Notes: generated by a model not told the origin, from the sequence alone. A DNA stretch of 64,000 nucleotides from Cymbomonas tetramitiformis (GCA_001247695.2 LGRX02035082.1:1-64000), one strand, 5' to 3'. Counted from the first letter of the stretch, positions 12,617 to 24,646 are shown. Numbers and translations: made by a program.

Positions 12617-14467
12617 AATCGCTTGACACTTTCCACGCACATGTGTTTGGAAAGTGGTATCTACATTATCATATACATGATAGATAATCAAGTTAATCAA
12701 TTCACTTTGAATCAGTGAATATTAATACATACAATGCAGTGTGTGTGCATGCATGCAGTGCTTACTGATTAGCACTTTCTTGTCAGTGCGTGTGTGTGTG
12801 TGTGTGTTAACTTTTACACACTTTGCAGTAAGATAACTTCTGGACATTACAACATTTCCAGACAGTTCATCATGCAGGATTATCAGCATACCATGCACTG
12901 AATACATCTAGCATGATATATTAAGCTTTAGGAGTATTGTAATTCCAAAATAATCGCATTTACAAAATGAGTTGCTGGGTATATTTCACATACAGCTCCG
13001 GTGAGTATCCTTTCAGTAATCCACAGTAGAACAATATGTTGTCCGAGGAGTATCTCGACTCCACCGGGTCACATTGAGCTAACGTTACTGTGTTAAGATT
13101 AATGAACAGGCACCTTATACTGTATGGGTTCTAATATAGTTAGCATGCACTGCAAATGAATGCTTTTGTGCACATCTATTCCAACTGTTACCGTGATCAA
13201 GTTGGATCATATAGAACATCTGTTATCCCAATGCATGCACAACTTACAGTGTAGCAGTCATTCAGTATAAGATGTACATATACTCAGATGCTGCAAGTAA
13301 TATGTGCTGTAAGTTAATGTATGCTCAAATAAACATTTTGCACACTATACTTCAGATAAGTATGAAATGTTGTACTCTAATCATCAGCATTAGAAATATT
13401 GATGCAGTCATCAGAACATAGTGTGAATTGTTGCAGTATGGTGATCATACATTCACAACAATATAGTGACCATGCGTCCACAACAGTATGGCGATCATGC
13501 GTCCACAGCATCCCTGCATGTATACAATCATTCTGCACAGGATACTGACGCGCGTACACATTTTATATGTATCGCTGCATAAAGACACGTTAGGAATCAT
13601 GCGCCTTAAAAATGTGCGTCCATTGCATCAGATGAAATCATGACATCGCGCTGACGTGCACATCGCGCACACGAGCATCACATCAATGCACATCGCGCTG
13701 ACGAGCTAAAAATCATCATACGAGCATTTGCGAAAATCGATTGCTGATGTACGTCGCATACTGATGATTGTTGATGTACGTCGCATGAACGAATGCGAGC
13801 GCGCTATTAAACGAAATTTCGTGCGTCCAGTCGCAGTTGATGAAATCATATGTGCTGACGATCATTTTTCGTTCGCGCATCTGCATCTCACATACTGTGA
13901 CATTCCTGCGAATTTTGACATCATTTGCATGCGTTGTCCGTACACTGTGCGCACACCTTGTCGCTTATAAAATCAAGACGACTTCTCTGCGGATGCTGTT
14001 AGCTGCGAATATGTTCGCGATGAAAAATCTCCTCGCGCAATCCGTGTGTTGTCGATATTCGAGCGTATATTATTCAATTTGCAGATATTCAGTATCACTG
14101 CGAGCGTTGTCGCTTATGCGCCCACCTGCAAACCTGCGAACAATATACTGTATACTATGTCTGACGCTGCACTCACTTGAGTTCTCTTTTCGTGCCTTGA
14201 CGAGTTTTTAGAATACCATATGATACGGCGAGATACAACAGGCCGTGAATATATTATCAATATACAAATTAACACTGCGAAGTTGGACAGCAACGCAAGT
14301 GAAAGTAATAGCGGGTGATGAGTGCAGTCTCTGAGTAAAGATCTGCTTGAAGCCCAACGCTTCCTCATCTTATACCTTACGTCTCCTATCATCATAGATA
14401 GTACCGCCATTGGGTTGTGAACCCGAGACGTAGGTTGAACGACCAATATTGTGATAACGAATACAGT
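12617..14467. other. No gene seen
   Basis: AT-rich with a short (TG)n run at 12788-12808 and, from 13600 to 14100, many gcgcgctgacg / cgtcgcatgaacg words. Open frames at 13728-13970 and 13837-14211 carry no family motif. Confidence 0.4.
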
Positions 14468-14811
14468 AATCACTCACCGTTAAGAAAACAGGGATTTTGG
14501 GCCAGCCAGCCGTACTCATCGAGTTGGGTACCCCCCCCTCCCCCCCCGCCAGCGTCAGCGTCATAAGAGAACTCGAAGAATAGTAAGCCAATTTCTTTCA
14601 ATCAGCCAGCTATTTTCTTAAATTTTCATTGATAAACGCTTAGAACGGCCATAATTTCAGGAAAAATCGCCTGCGGCGCCAGCACAAAGGTTGCTTATTT
14701 CGGGAATTTTCTTAGCCGAAAAAGCCAGCCAGCCGTACTCATCGAGTTGGGTACCCCCCCCCAAACGCTGGCTAGTTTCTTAACGTCGGGTTTTCTTAAA
14801 GGTGAGTGATT
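14468..14811. mobile_element. 344-bp TIR element (MITE), family shared with 52932-53880
   Basis: Left end taatcactcaccgttaagaa and the reverse complement of the right end (aatcactcacctttaagaaa) form a terminal inverted repeat of about 22 bp. Inside, gccagccagccgtactcatc followed by gagttgggta and a C-run occurs twice (about 14502 and 14724), with ttttcttaa motifs between. No coding capacity. Target duplication not clear. Confidence 0.75.
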
Positions 14812-15021
14812 CGCGTAGTTCGTTCATACTGTGCATGCGTGTTCCGCACATGCTTAAAGCCAAGATGGTTCTTGATGTTCAAGATGTATCTTGCTTTGCC
14901 ATCTTCGAGTTCGACATACGAACTCTCGATGACAGGGCCATTCAAGTCTTTCCTTGAATAATGACAGATGATGTGACATTATCATCGGACGACAGGTACA
15001 GTCATGGTCGACCGTACTGAC

Positions 15022-15180
15022 GACTGTCATAATAATATATGACTCGACCGACTGTCATAATAATATATGACACGACCGACTGTCATAATAATATATGACA
15101 CGACCGACATGACATGACATGACATGGTATGACATGTCTGACAGGCATGACACGTATGACATGTATGACACATATGTCAT
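15022..15180 (+). repeat. 28-bp tandem repeat then (gacat)n
   Basis: gactgtcataataatatatg recurs at 15022, 15050 and 15078, followed by acatgacatgacatg and related words up to about 15180. Confidence 0.8.
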
Positions 15181-15210
15181 CGGTCATGACCCTGGCACAA
15201 TATGTCGCTT

Positions 15211-15414
15211 CCTAAATGCATTTAGGAATTCCTAAATGCATTTACGATTGTTTTGGGTCAAAACTCCTAAATGCATTTAGGAATTCTTAAATGCATTTAT
15301 GAATGCCCCGAGCGGATACACGATCAGATAAATCAGCAGAATCTTCCGATGGTAATTTCCGCCCATCTGGACCGCGTAATTTTTGTGATGACACTGTTTC
15401 GTAAATGCATTTAC
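15211..15414. repeat. Five short palindromes around taaatgcattta
   Basis: cctaaatgcatttaggaatt (15211), its neighbour cctaaatgcatttacg, a second pair starting at about 15267, and gtaaatgcatttac near 15401. Each core is a perfect palindrome. They may be protein-binding sites or element ends; nothing nearby identifies them. Confidence 0.7.
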
Positions 15415-15458
15415 GTGTCGTCCACTAAACCATGAACTTCTCATAAGTAAGTACTGTA

Positions 15459-15501
15459 AGGTAATTTGCTTCGGTCCTAAAACATAAAGAGCAGAGGTTA
15501 T
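15459..15501 (+). repeat. 43-bp dispersed repeat, inverted copy at 59222-59264
   Basis: gtaaggtaatttgcttcggt...cagaggt is identical, in reverse complement, to 59222-59264, 44 kb away. A third, diverged copy lies near 59610 (same orientation as 59222). The copies at 59222 and 59610 are followed by ccttac repeats. Confidence 0.85.
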
Positions 15502-15537
15502 TAGGTTATCGTTATGTCACGGCATCGGCATGTCATC

Positions 15538-15816
15538 TCATGTCAATGGCAATGTCAATGTGAATGTGAATGTGAATGTGAATGTCGATGTCAATGTGAA
15601 TGTGAATGTCAATGTCAATGTGAATGTGAATGTCAATGTTAATGTCGATGTCAATGTCAATGTCAATGTTAATGTCAATGTCAATGTCAATGTCAATGTC
15701 AATGTCAATGTCAATGTCAATGTCAATGTCAATGTCAATGTCAATGTCAATGTCAATGTCAATGTCAATGTCAATGTCAATGTCAATGTCAATGTCAATG
15801 TCAATGTTAATGTCAT
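15538..15816 (+). repeat. (tgtcaa)n hexamer microsatellite, about 46 units
   Basis: Pure tgtcaa from about 15650 and a tgtgaa/tgtcga variant mix before that. Long open frames on both strands (Val-Asn, Asp-Ile, Leu-Thr repeats) are by-products of the 6-bp period. Confidence 0.97.
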
Positions 15817-15870
15817 ATGTCACGAGAGCGAGAGCGAGCCGGGCATTTTCGATTTTGGAACCGAAATGGT

Positions 15871-17124
15871 CAGCGTTCGACGATCGCTATTTTTGAATTG
15901 TGAACACGAACATGAACTGAGCGTTCATGAACATGGCCTAAATGAACATTAACTGAACATCGGCTTCCGTTCGTGAACATGAACCCGAACTGTTCACGAA
16001 CATGTTCATGAACGTGACACTATTTTTGGAATTCCCCCCATATGTAGTACATTTGATAAGTGCCATAAGTCATTTCATGCAAACGCGTCACGACAATATA
16101 TGAAGATAGTGGCATCTTCCTATCTAGTTGCATCACAAAGGCACACTTGATCATTCCAGTCACTCTCAGGCACCGATGTTCTACTAGCATATTATTGTGC
16201 ACAATCTCAACGACTAAACCTATATAGCTATACGATTTAGTAATTTGCCGATCATATAGATGAAGATATCAAGTTACGGTAGGATAAGTGGATAACTACT
16301 TGCTTCACGTAGACACGTGAGTACATAAAGACATAATCCTTCAATACACCGCCTAACTAAGTTACCAACCGGGTATTCAACTACTCTTGAGCAATTTCAT
16401 CTTCTTCCATCTCTCCATTGATGACAGGTTGGTTGAATTGTTGCTGGCTCAAGTGCCCAAAGCTACTTCGCATATACGACTCCATGAATCCGCGGTTCAT
16501 GCCGCGCAATAAAACGATGATCTCGATCTCGGCATCAGAAAGCGGTAAGGTGTTCCCATCAACCAAAACTTGATTAGCACAAGATAGCACGCGCTCACAA
16601 ATGCTCTCCGCCATCAGCGCACCAATTTGGAAGGGGGAGGAAGACGCCATCAACGGCAACCAACCATTTTCCTTCCGCTCTGTCACAACGGCATTCTCGG
16701 ATTGATCTTCTTCAACCTCAGCCACAACAACTTGCAAACCACGTCCCTCCGCGGATACAACAATCTCATCCGACCCGCTTGCCATCATATAAAATAATAT
16801 CGATATACGCCTGTGACCTTTTGAACAGCCGCAAAGAGTAAAGCAGCGAGGCTTCTTGGAAAATCACATGTAGAGAGCTAGGCTTCTACGCTTCTTGGAT
16901 CAGACCACTTTTCCGGCTGATCGCGAACATGTTCGCGCGATGTTCGCGATCAAATCTGAACAAAACTTTTGGTGCTTTTTGATCGCTAATCCACGGTTGT
17001 GAACTGAACACCGAACGTGAACCGAGCATAACTGAACATGAATATGATCATGCATGTTCATGAACTGATCTGAGACATGTTGATGTTCACGATCAAATGA
17101 GAAATTGGCGATCGTCGAACGCTG
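15871..17124. mobile_element. hAT-superfamily transposon, 1254 bp, 8-bp TSD
   Basis: Begins cagcgttcgacgatcgc and ends with its exact reverse complement, giving 17-bp TIRs of the hAT CAGNG type. The 8 bp on each side are identical (gaaatggt at 15863-15870 and 17125-17132), the hAT target-duplication length. The subterminal 150-200 bp at both ends are packed with gaacat / gttcatgaac words, typical of hAT subterminal repeats. Inside is a minus-strand remnant of the transposase C-terminus (separate entry). The element is internally deleted and non-autonomous. Confidence 0.93.
16381..16788 (-). pseudogene. hAT transposase C-terminal dimerisation-domain remnant
   Basis: 135-codon open frame. Its second half (AESICERVLSCANQVL, then LPLSDAEIEIIVLLRGMNR) follows the hAT C-terminal pattern SxxERVFSxAG...L...E..V.L..N..F. 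The first half is acidic and unrecognised. Full hAT transposases are about 600-800 residues, and the BED finger and catalytic core are absent, so it cannot act as a transposase. It could still be a dimerising fragment. Position inside intact TIRs supports the call. Confidence 0.65.
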
Positions 17125-17315
17125 GAAATGGTGGTGGTGGTCGTCTGGTTTCACAATCAGGTTACAGACGAAGAGGTTCTGAGCTAACTGAATCAAACCG
17201 CACAGGCACTGAACCGGTATGAAACTGGTATCTTCAGCGTGCTGTAGGAATAGAAAGAAAGAGATCTCCAAATAATTTTGTAATTATGTGCGCTGAAACT
17301 TAAAGAACTACTGTT

Positions 17316-19582
17316 ATGGCTTCCGGCTTTGCATCGCACTACCCGTCCACTGAGGGAGTAGGACCAAGCTCGTTTGTCACTCCCCCCCCTTCGTCTTGGA
17401 AATTGCACGTGGGAAGCGCGCAGGCTCAGGAACTTTCGAACATGGTACAAGACTGCAGCCTCAGAAAACGCCCACAGTCTGCAGCGCCGGGTTTATCCAA
17501 CAGGCAGCTGTTCGCTCAATTTGACCGACTTGCCGAGGCGAGTTCAACATACTCACAGATAAGACAAAGGGAGGCCGCCTCCCAACTGCATCGCGTTGGA
17601 CAAGTAGCAGACGGTGCGTCCTTGTAAAGAGCCCCAGTTGAAATGCTGAGAGTATATCTCATAACATAAAATTGCGTTTCCACAATAGTAAATATCCCAT
17701 TAACTAGTATGAGATCTTCAGCGCGTTCTCCATCAAGATCCGCACAGCTATGTCGCCTAGAGCTATTTCGGGGTTTTCGAAGTTCCGTCCTAGAAATATA
17801 CCTTTTAGGGCATCCGGATTGCGAGGGAACTCCTTTCACAACATCATTACTGTCAGGGTTCTGAAAACGGTGCACGCTCCCCACCGTTAGCATCTATGGC
17901 TGATATGTGCAACGTGAAACCTGCGAGGCCACACAACTGTTGAATATATCCAAGTTGATCTCCGACTTAGTGCGCCACCTTGTTCCACTCTTCCTAACTT
18001 CGAGAAGCCGAAGGCAAGAAGCCCATTTGACATTGTTGTGGCGTGCGTCAACGGTTGTATACGTGCGCGCGTTCCTGCCTCGTTGTTCAAGAGGTCTCAG
18101 GCGAGGGACATGCTTTGGACCACAGTGAGCATACCTGTAGTGGGAATGACTGGCGGCTCCCGATCTTTACGGCCAGCCTCTGCTCGTCCTTGGACAAGTT
18201 CAGCGCCGAGGTCCGGGCATAATACACCGCTAAGGTGACGCCTGAAGTTGCCTTACAGGCGTACCGGGAGCGGCCTTGTCTTTTTTGTGCTTGCACACAT
18301 TGCCTGAATTATGCACCCCCCCGCATTCCAGAACACTTCCGCAGTCTAAACTTCCCAGTCAAACCCGGTGTACGGAAGCGCGTTTTCGCCTCGCGGGTCC
18401 GAACTTCTAAAAGACGCGTTGCAGCAAGAACCGTCAGTGTGCTCGGCTTGTCGGACGTTGGGTGGCACAAGTCGTATTGCAGCAAGAAATCGCAGTGCGC
18501 TTGGCCCCTGGTACAATGCTTGTCATTTTCGACTGAAGGTGAAACTGGACCGCAATGGGCGCAGACCCACCTCTGGGAGGCCGCCATTAACAACCTCAGC
18601 AACAGGCTCGCCCAATAGGCAGATGCGACAGCCGATGTTACGAAACTTGGATTCCAGCGTCTCCATCACCTCCAGGATATTAGAGGTGGGCAAGCGCCGA
18701 GGTCCTGCAGTTTCCAAGAGCTCTTAAAACTTTTCCTGTCTTCTCTGAAAGAGTATTTCCCCTTCAGCTGTGGAAGAGTTGCGTGCTTGTTGAAAGCTCA
18801 TCTCGTCATACACAGGAAGGGGAAAAGGCCCAAACCTCGCCAGGTCGTGCGAAGCTCAAAGGGAAAACCAAGCCCACCAAGAATGTATTCGCCCGGCTCG
18901 CGTGGGATGCCGATCAAGACGCCGAGACTCGAGAAAACAAAGAGAAAATAGCAATCCGGCGTCGCATGCGTGCTCTGAATCCGGATATGTTTGCGCCGAA
19001 GGTGAGGAACGCCAAACTGAAAATTGGAGGTGCCGCAAGTCGCGATTCTTCTCATGTATGTGTATTACTGCAACGGAGGTGTCGCACACGGTATTCGATG
19101 AATTGGATCGTTCATCGCAGGTTCAATTTTCACACTTCTTTCTCAGGAGCGTTCATGGGGGCCATCCAACATCACTTCACCCTTACTTCTGGTGTCGGCA
19201 GTGCCAAGCACTAGCGGTTAGCTCGCTCTGTTCTTTGAAAGCTCACCTTCTGGTGAAATTTGACCCAATCCGAAGTTATCTTCCGAAGCACTTCTTAGGA
19301 CGGCGACGATGGCTTCTTCGAGCTCTTGTCGGACCTTCAGGGCGCAGATTCTTAGGTCGTCAAAAGTATCCGTCGACGTGGGAAGGGCGCAGTCTCGGGG
19401 ATTCGAAGGGAGGGTGTTTGGCGCTGCAGGTGTCGCGGCGCAGTGCGGGCCCGCTGCGTATGTCCCTGGAGACTAAACTAGACGAGCTTCGGAACGACCC
19501 CGAACAGTTAGAACTGCTGGAGAAGCGAGTTGGTATGCTACTGCCCGGGCATCCTAAACCCGATGTAAAGTTCGGTGTCTGA
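17316..19582 (+). CDS. Candidate multi-exon gene, unknown product
   Basis: Not recognised. An ATG at 17316 opens a 103-codon frame rich in Ser, Pro and Gln. Further exon-like frames have plausible splice edges: 18141-18233 (SRSLRPASARPWTSS), 18360-18510, 18585-18725, 18826-19056 (RAKLKGKTKPTKNVF, then a charged helical stretch with DAETRENKEKIAIRRR), and a final exon from about 19431 to the TGA at 19582 (KLDELRNDPEQLELLEKRVG, predicted helical). A pyrimidine-rich tract ending ttccccttcag precedes 18770. The basic N-part and short coiled-coil C-part suggest a structural protein. The exon joins are my inference. Confidence 0.4.
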
Positions 19583-19689
19583 CGTGGCCCTGCTCGCCGC
19601 TGAGGTGCCCCCGTTGGCTTGGCGACTCTCCTAGAGCAGGCTGGCTGTCCCTGTGTTTTAAACCTGCAACCGATCACAAATTAGGTAGA

Positions 19690-20500
19690 GGCTCCTAGAG
19701 GCAGAGGTAGGTGGGCAGCCTATAAGCTGCGTCTTGCATCGGCATGCTCAAAAGGTGGAATGGCGGCGAAGAAAGGGCGGCCCAGATGGTTCTGGTCAGT
19801 GGCTCGGGGAGGCTCGGTGCAACAGAGGTAGGACGCACCTTTCTCATCGGTAGCTCGATGTGCAAGTTGCAAAATCAGGAGGGCAGCCCATATGCTCTCT
19901 CACGCTGGTATACTGGCGACTCCACGTGGGGTGTAGGGGGGCCACGCCGGTGACTCTGTGTCGGAGGTAGGCGGGCGGCCCATATGCTCTTTCACGCTGG
20001 TAGGCTGACTCTGTGAGGGAGAGAGGCGGGCATGGCCATACTTTCCCTCACACTGGTATGCTGGTGACTCCGTGTGGGAGGTAGGAGAGCAGCCCACAGA
20101 CTGGTTCGCTCTCTATTTGCTGCAAACCACCAAGTGAAAAAGTTAGTGGGCAGCCCATTCAGGTGTTCGCATGCTTCTATGTGGAGACTCCCTGCAGTCA
20201 AGATAGGAACACACCCAATTTTCTCTCACACGCTGGTATCATAGCTAGAGACACCGGGAGAGAGAGAGAGTTAATAACAGGCAGGCGGCCTATACACACA
20301 TACTCTCCACTCACACACTCGAGATTTTGTCGGCAAGCAAGGCAACCCGTATGCTCTCTCTCTCTCTTTCACGTGCGCCATCCTGGGATCTTGCGGTCCT
20401 AAATGGCAAAAGGTAGGAGGTGACTTATGCACGCTTCTCCTGCAAAACAAAAGCTTTGCGAAACCAAGGGGGGGCAAGTTGGGTGAGCAGCTCATATGGT
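19690..20500 (+). repeat. Degenerate tandem repeats of about 60-70 bp
   Basis: Recurrent blocks ggcagcccatatgctctctc, cacgctggtatactggc and gactccacgtggg in the same order at about 19880, 19975, 20035, 20090, 20150 and 20230, increasingly diverged to the right. No coding signal. Confidence 0.65.
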
Positions 20501-22254
20501 GTTTGCTGATTTTTGCTTATTCATCTTTGGTCTCAGTTCTCTTGCTAAAATGGTGACTCCACACGGTTTGATAATTTGCTTACACAGCAGCCGCTCACGA
20601 CAAGAAGAGAGGTCACAACAGGTCAAGGGCAGCAAGTGCCTCGTGACACTTTGCAAAGGCACGGCGTTTGTGCAGTGGTCCAACATATTTAAATGAAAAG
20701 AGCTTGCCAAGCAACAAACATACTTGGATACACTCTCCAAAATGACCGCGTGTCTTACCATGTGGTGTGAGATTCTTTTTGTCATGGATGTTCAGCAGTG
20801 CATTTAATGAGCAGATAGGAAAATAACGCGTGTATAATCTAGAAAGGTACGCTAATCCAATTGTATTTTAATTACTCCCGAAAGACATTTCTGTCGTAAA
20901 TGTGATTTGAATTGTCTCCAGAATATAAGCAACAGTCTCTCTGTAGAGCGAACCTCCATGATTTATATGAAATGAGCTTCAATCATTATCGTTATTGGTT
21001 ACAACCGATGTCATTGATGCCAAAAGTCACCCCAGATCATCATTCACTGCCTCCAATATTGTGCGAGCATGCTGCAAGAATGAAAACCAAAGACCTTTCT
21101 ATGAAGTACACTAACATTGCATTATCAAAGTGCTTAGGGAAAGAGACTGACACGCAAACACCGTGTCCATCATAGGTGTCCATGGATCCTAGCATGAGCG
21201 CAGCATGAAACCGCATTCACCATTGCCATGCCTCCTCCCTCACACCTTCTCTCGTCCAAGGTGCAGCAAACCGACCAGGGACATCTGCTTCAAAAATCGA
21301 CAGCAGTGGAAATGTTTGTGCGATATAGCCCTCCTGCCGCACGTAAATATGACCACTTCCAAGACTCGGATATGCTGAGGTTCATCTGGGTTTTTAGAGT
21401 GTATGATTTTTATATATTTACACGAATCGTTCCACTCCAGAATATGGGACACAACCTGAAACAGGCATATAAACGGAACATAATCTTTGCGACAAGTATT
21501 TTTTGAATAATGATACGCGAGTGACGTCAGATTATATAAATCACATATGAAACGAATTCTTTGAATCAAAATACAGAAATATTGTCATCCACGAGGTTAA
21601 CGTTATCTGTGAAGTATCATAAATCATTACTGAACGCGCATTCCTGAACCGAAGGGTGCGTACCGCGACCTTCCGGCTATATTTTCATTTTTCAGTTTCG
21701 ACTGTCTTGAAACGAGAGTAATATATAATTCATTGATTTGTCATTCGCGTTGCACGGCCGTTATCCTACGCCAATCGTACGACGGGCCGTAAATGGGCAA
21801 ATCATGCGAATCGTCGCGAATATATAAGTGTCGTATAGATTCCGAGGATTGATGTCGTTCGCTTCACGTATAGTTATTACGGCCCCAGCGATCGTCTAGA
21901 TTGTTCGGGGTGTGAGACTTTACAAGCTCACTCCGGTGTAAGTAGACACTCACAGGAAATGCAGGGAAAGCATTTCGGATGATACTAGATCACAGGGATA
22001 TTGTCGGATATCGGTATTGTCGGTTAAAATACTTCGGAGTTACTAAGCACAAGCTGGTGCAGATTGTAACTAATTAAAAAACTGGCATGAGAGCTTGCTC
22101 AGCTCTTTAAGTAGTAACATGTCGACTCGAATTCCCTCGGCTCACCTCGGATTCGATAGGCATATGTCAACCTGATCTGCTGTGGGTGCTGATGTACAAA
22201 AGTCACATCAGATGTTCAAAAGTCACATTCTGTCAGTCACCCTCGTCATACCCC
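20501..22254. other. No gene seen; may include the 3' LTR of the minus-strand gypsy element
   Basis: AT-rich with no recognisable protein. On the minus strand a G-run at 22247-22255 looks like a polypurine tract, which would put a 3' LTR immediately to its left. I could not find the matching 5' LTR in the window. Confidence 0.35.
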
Positions 22255-22539
22255 CCCCCTAGGCGCGCCTACGTCCTCGCTAGGCTGTCCTGCCCTTATG
22301 TACATTGTCTGGAGGTTAGCATGCACGTGTGACAAGGTTTGAGCTGCTAAGCTCTCGGTTCTCGGGTCCATGCCCCCCAGTTCTCGGGTCTGGGTCCCCC
22401 TCTGCGGTTCTCGGGTCCGTGCCCCCCAGTTCTTGGGTCTGGGTCCCCTTCTGTATACTGGGTTTTCCCGAAAGCTCCGCACCGTCTCATGCATGCTGCC
22501 AACGCTCAGACGGTTTGGTAACCCTGGTACTCCCCCAGA

Positions 22540-23602
22540 TCACAGGTCTTTTGCGGCCTTTGCGCCCCAAGGCTGACTGGCCTCGGTATCTTGAATCTCA
22601 GACTCGTCCGTCCGCGCTGTCAGCGTCGATATCAGGTCCATCACTGCGAGCGCGTTCTCCTCCTTCATGCGCTCGCCAAGCTTCAGCTCACAAAACAGGT
22701 GATGAAGCAACGCACGAGGTATTGCGTACACAGCCTGAGCTGAACCCATACCGCGGGTGTTGGCTGCTGAGATCCCCTCCTGAGCGGTGTTCTCATGCTT
22801 CCCCAGAGTTGCTCGTGCAGGCCAGGGAGTAGTGTGGTTGCACTGCAATAAAGGCACTGAAGGCGCTGCGTTGGTCCATATATGGGTAGGTTTCATATAC
22901 GGCGTCCCATACTTGCAATAAGTAGTTAGCAGCGGCTCTGGCAGGCCCTTCATTACAGCACGCGTGGGCACGCCCCTCAGCACATCGCCCGCAGGGTTCT
23001 CTATAAAGTAATACGCAGGGTCATAGAACTCAATGATCTCCCTGATACGCCGCACGCGCCTGTCCGCCAGCTTTAGATCTGGTGCCCCCCGCGTCTTTGC
23101 CTTGCTGTACTCCTTACGGGGAGGACTGGCCCAGATGACATCGAAATGGTGCCGCGGGCGGGTAGAGCTTGTAGTTCCAGTGTAAGATATCCTCCGTGCA
23201 CGTGGCTTGCCACTTCGGGAGGATGTCTACTGTTACCACCTCGCAGTCCCTAAACTGGCGCTGGAACTGCTGCTCCACTGAACCAGAGCCGCAGAACAAC
23301 ACCAGAATCCTCACTGGATGCTGCACTCTCTCGAGATGGGGCTGGTGGTAAGCCCGGCTCTGGCTACTGCTGTAGACTGTCGGGGTTGGAGGTCCTATTG
23401 CCATCAACTGCGCTCTCTGTTCCTCCTGACCCTTATGTGTCTCCCTTCGCCTCTTCTCTGGAGCTCTCCTTTGCCTCTCCTCGTCTGCTTCAAAGACTCT
23501 GAGTGGGTTCAGCCTGCCTCCTTTGCCCTCGAGATCCTCTCTGGTCCTCCACTGACTGTGACTGTGACACTGTGCGGTAGTCCCTTCTACTTCGTCAGCC
23601 AC
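22540..23602 (-). pseudogene. Cytosine-C5 DNA methyltransferase domain fused to gypsy chromodomain
   Basis: SAM-binding motif I is ILVLFCGSGSVEQQF followed by VVTVDILPKW and a TEDILHW segment. Motif IV reads VIWASPPRKEYS, then DLKLADRR, motif VI FIENP, and a TTYCKYG...TRIWTN-like end (here THIWTN). The family normally has PPC; the catalytic Cys codon is replaced by Arg (CGT, one transition from TGT). A frameshift near 23140 separates motif I from motif IV. Upstream the frame continues into a charged linker and the tail of the chromodomain, so the enzyme was part of the pol polyprotein. It would have methylated element or host DNA when intact. The present copy is dead. Confidence 0.8.
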
Positions 23603-23638
23603 TCCTGCACTGTACCTCCAGCCTGATGCATATTACCC

Positions 23639-24272
23639 ACCGCTTAAGGTGGCTTAAGCCACCTTAACTTAAAGGGCTCATGGGGGTTTCCTCGGCGGTG
23701 CTTTCAAAATTTGGAGACCCACATCGTCAAGATCTCGAGCTGCTCTTTCTGCAGTGTCTTATCAAAAGTTTGATCTGAGTTCATCTTGACCCTCAAAATC
23801 TCGGTTGAAGTAGGGTGGGTATCTCCCAATAATCCTTAATATGGCTTAAGCCACCTTAAGCTAATTAGCTCACGGGGGGTTCCTCGAAGGCGCTTTCAAA
23901 ATTTGGAGACCCATGTTGTCAAGATCTTGAGCTGCTCTTTCTGCAGTGTCTTACCAAGAGTTTGATCCAAGGTCATCTTGACCCTCAAAATCTCGGTTGA
24001 AGTAGCATGGGTATGCAAGAACCGAAAAAAAAATCACTCACATTTTACCAAATGTTGCACCCTCTTGGATACTTCCCAAAATTGCTCACCGGGAACTTGG
24101 GCTCGCCTAATAGTGCACATCATAGTGTCTTATAGAAGACATTGTCACCGTCATTTTGAGGTAGCTAAAAGATTTTAGCTTCCGGTACCGATAGCTCCCG
24201 TAATAATTAAAAACGTTATTAAGGTGGCTTAAGCCACCCTAAATCGCTGTTAGGGTGGCTTACGCCACCCGG
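23639..24272. mobile_element. TIR-like element splitting the chromodomain, internal tandem duplication
   Basis: Both ends carry ggtggcttaagccacc palindromes (23648-23663; 24222 and, diverged, 24254). Inside, a module of about 150-190 bp is present twice (about 23690-23830 and 23880-24010). The module includes gagctgctctttctgcagtg and ends ctcaaaatctcggttgaagt. The same module occurs inverted in element 38999-39657. Chromodomain sequence lies on both sides. Exact ends and target duplication are unresolved. Confidence 0.65.
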
Positions 24273-24646
24273 AGGGTGATAGCCACTTACCACCCAGCTT
24301 TCTGAACCGTGTGCTGATGATGCGCTCTACCTCGCGTTCCTTCTGACCCTCGACCATTGCAGGTGGCGGTGCCGTCCCCTCCTGCCTGCCTACAAAGTGT
24401 TTGGCTCCAGACTGCACAGGGGTAAGCCGATCAGCTGTAAACACATTGTGCACCTTCCAGTGAACTGGCAATTCTAATCTGTACGCAGCTGGGGCTCCTC
24501 GATCCTGCTCTGGCAGCTCCTGCTGCCTGTCACTGTACAATCATTCTACTACGCGTTGGGGGCCGTGCCTGAGCTTACGCAGCTTTGGCTTCAACCCCCC
24601 GATCACCCGGCAGTGTCAGGTGCTGGCCGTCCACCCACACCTCACC
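24273..24646 (-). pseudogene. Gypsy integrase C-terminal (SH3-like) region and start of chromodomain
   Basis: Reading leftwards: GEVWVDGQHLTLPGDR, KLRKLRHGPQRVVE, RLELPVHWKVHNVFTADRL, then VEGQKEREVERII. These are the conserved chromovirus segments after the integrase core. A stop interrupts it near 24540. The chromodomain continues beyond the insertion at 23638 as EWLTK-stop-KGLP, where a Trp is expected at the stop. Confidence 0.8.

Noticed and set aside
15530..15952. Long open frames of Val-Asn, Asp-Ile and Leu-Thr repeats on both strands
   Set aside because: They are the translation of a 6-bp microsatellite, open in all frames free of stops by chance.
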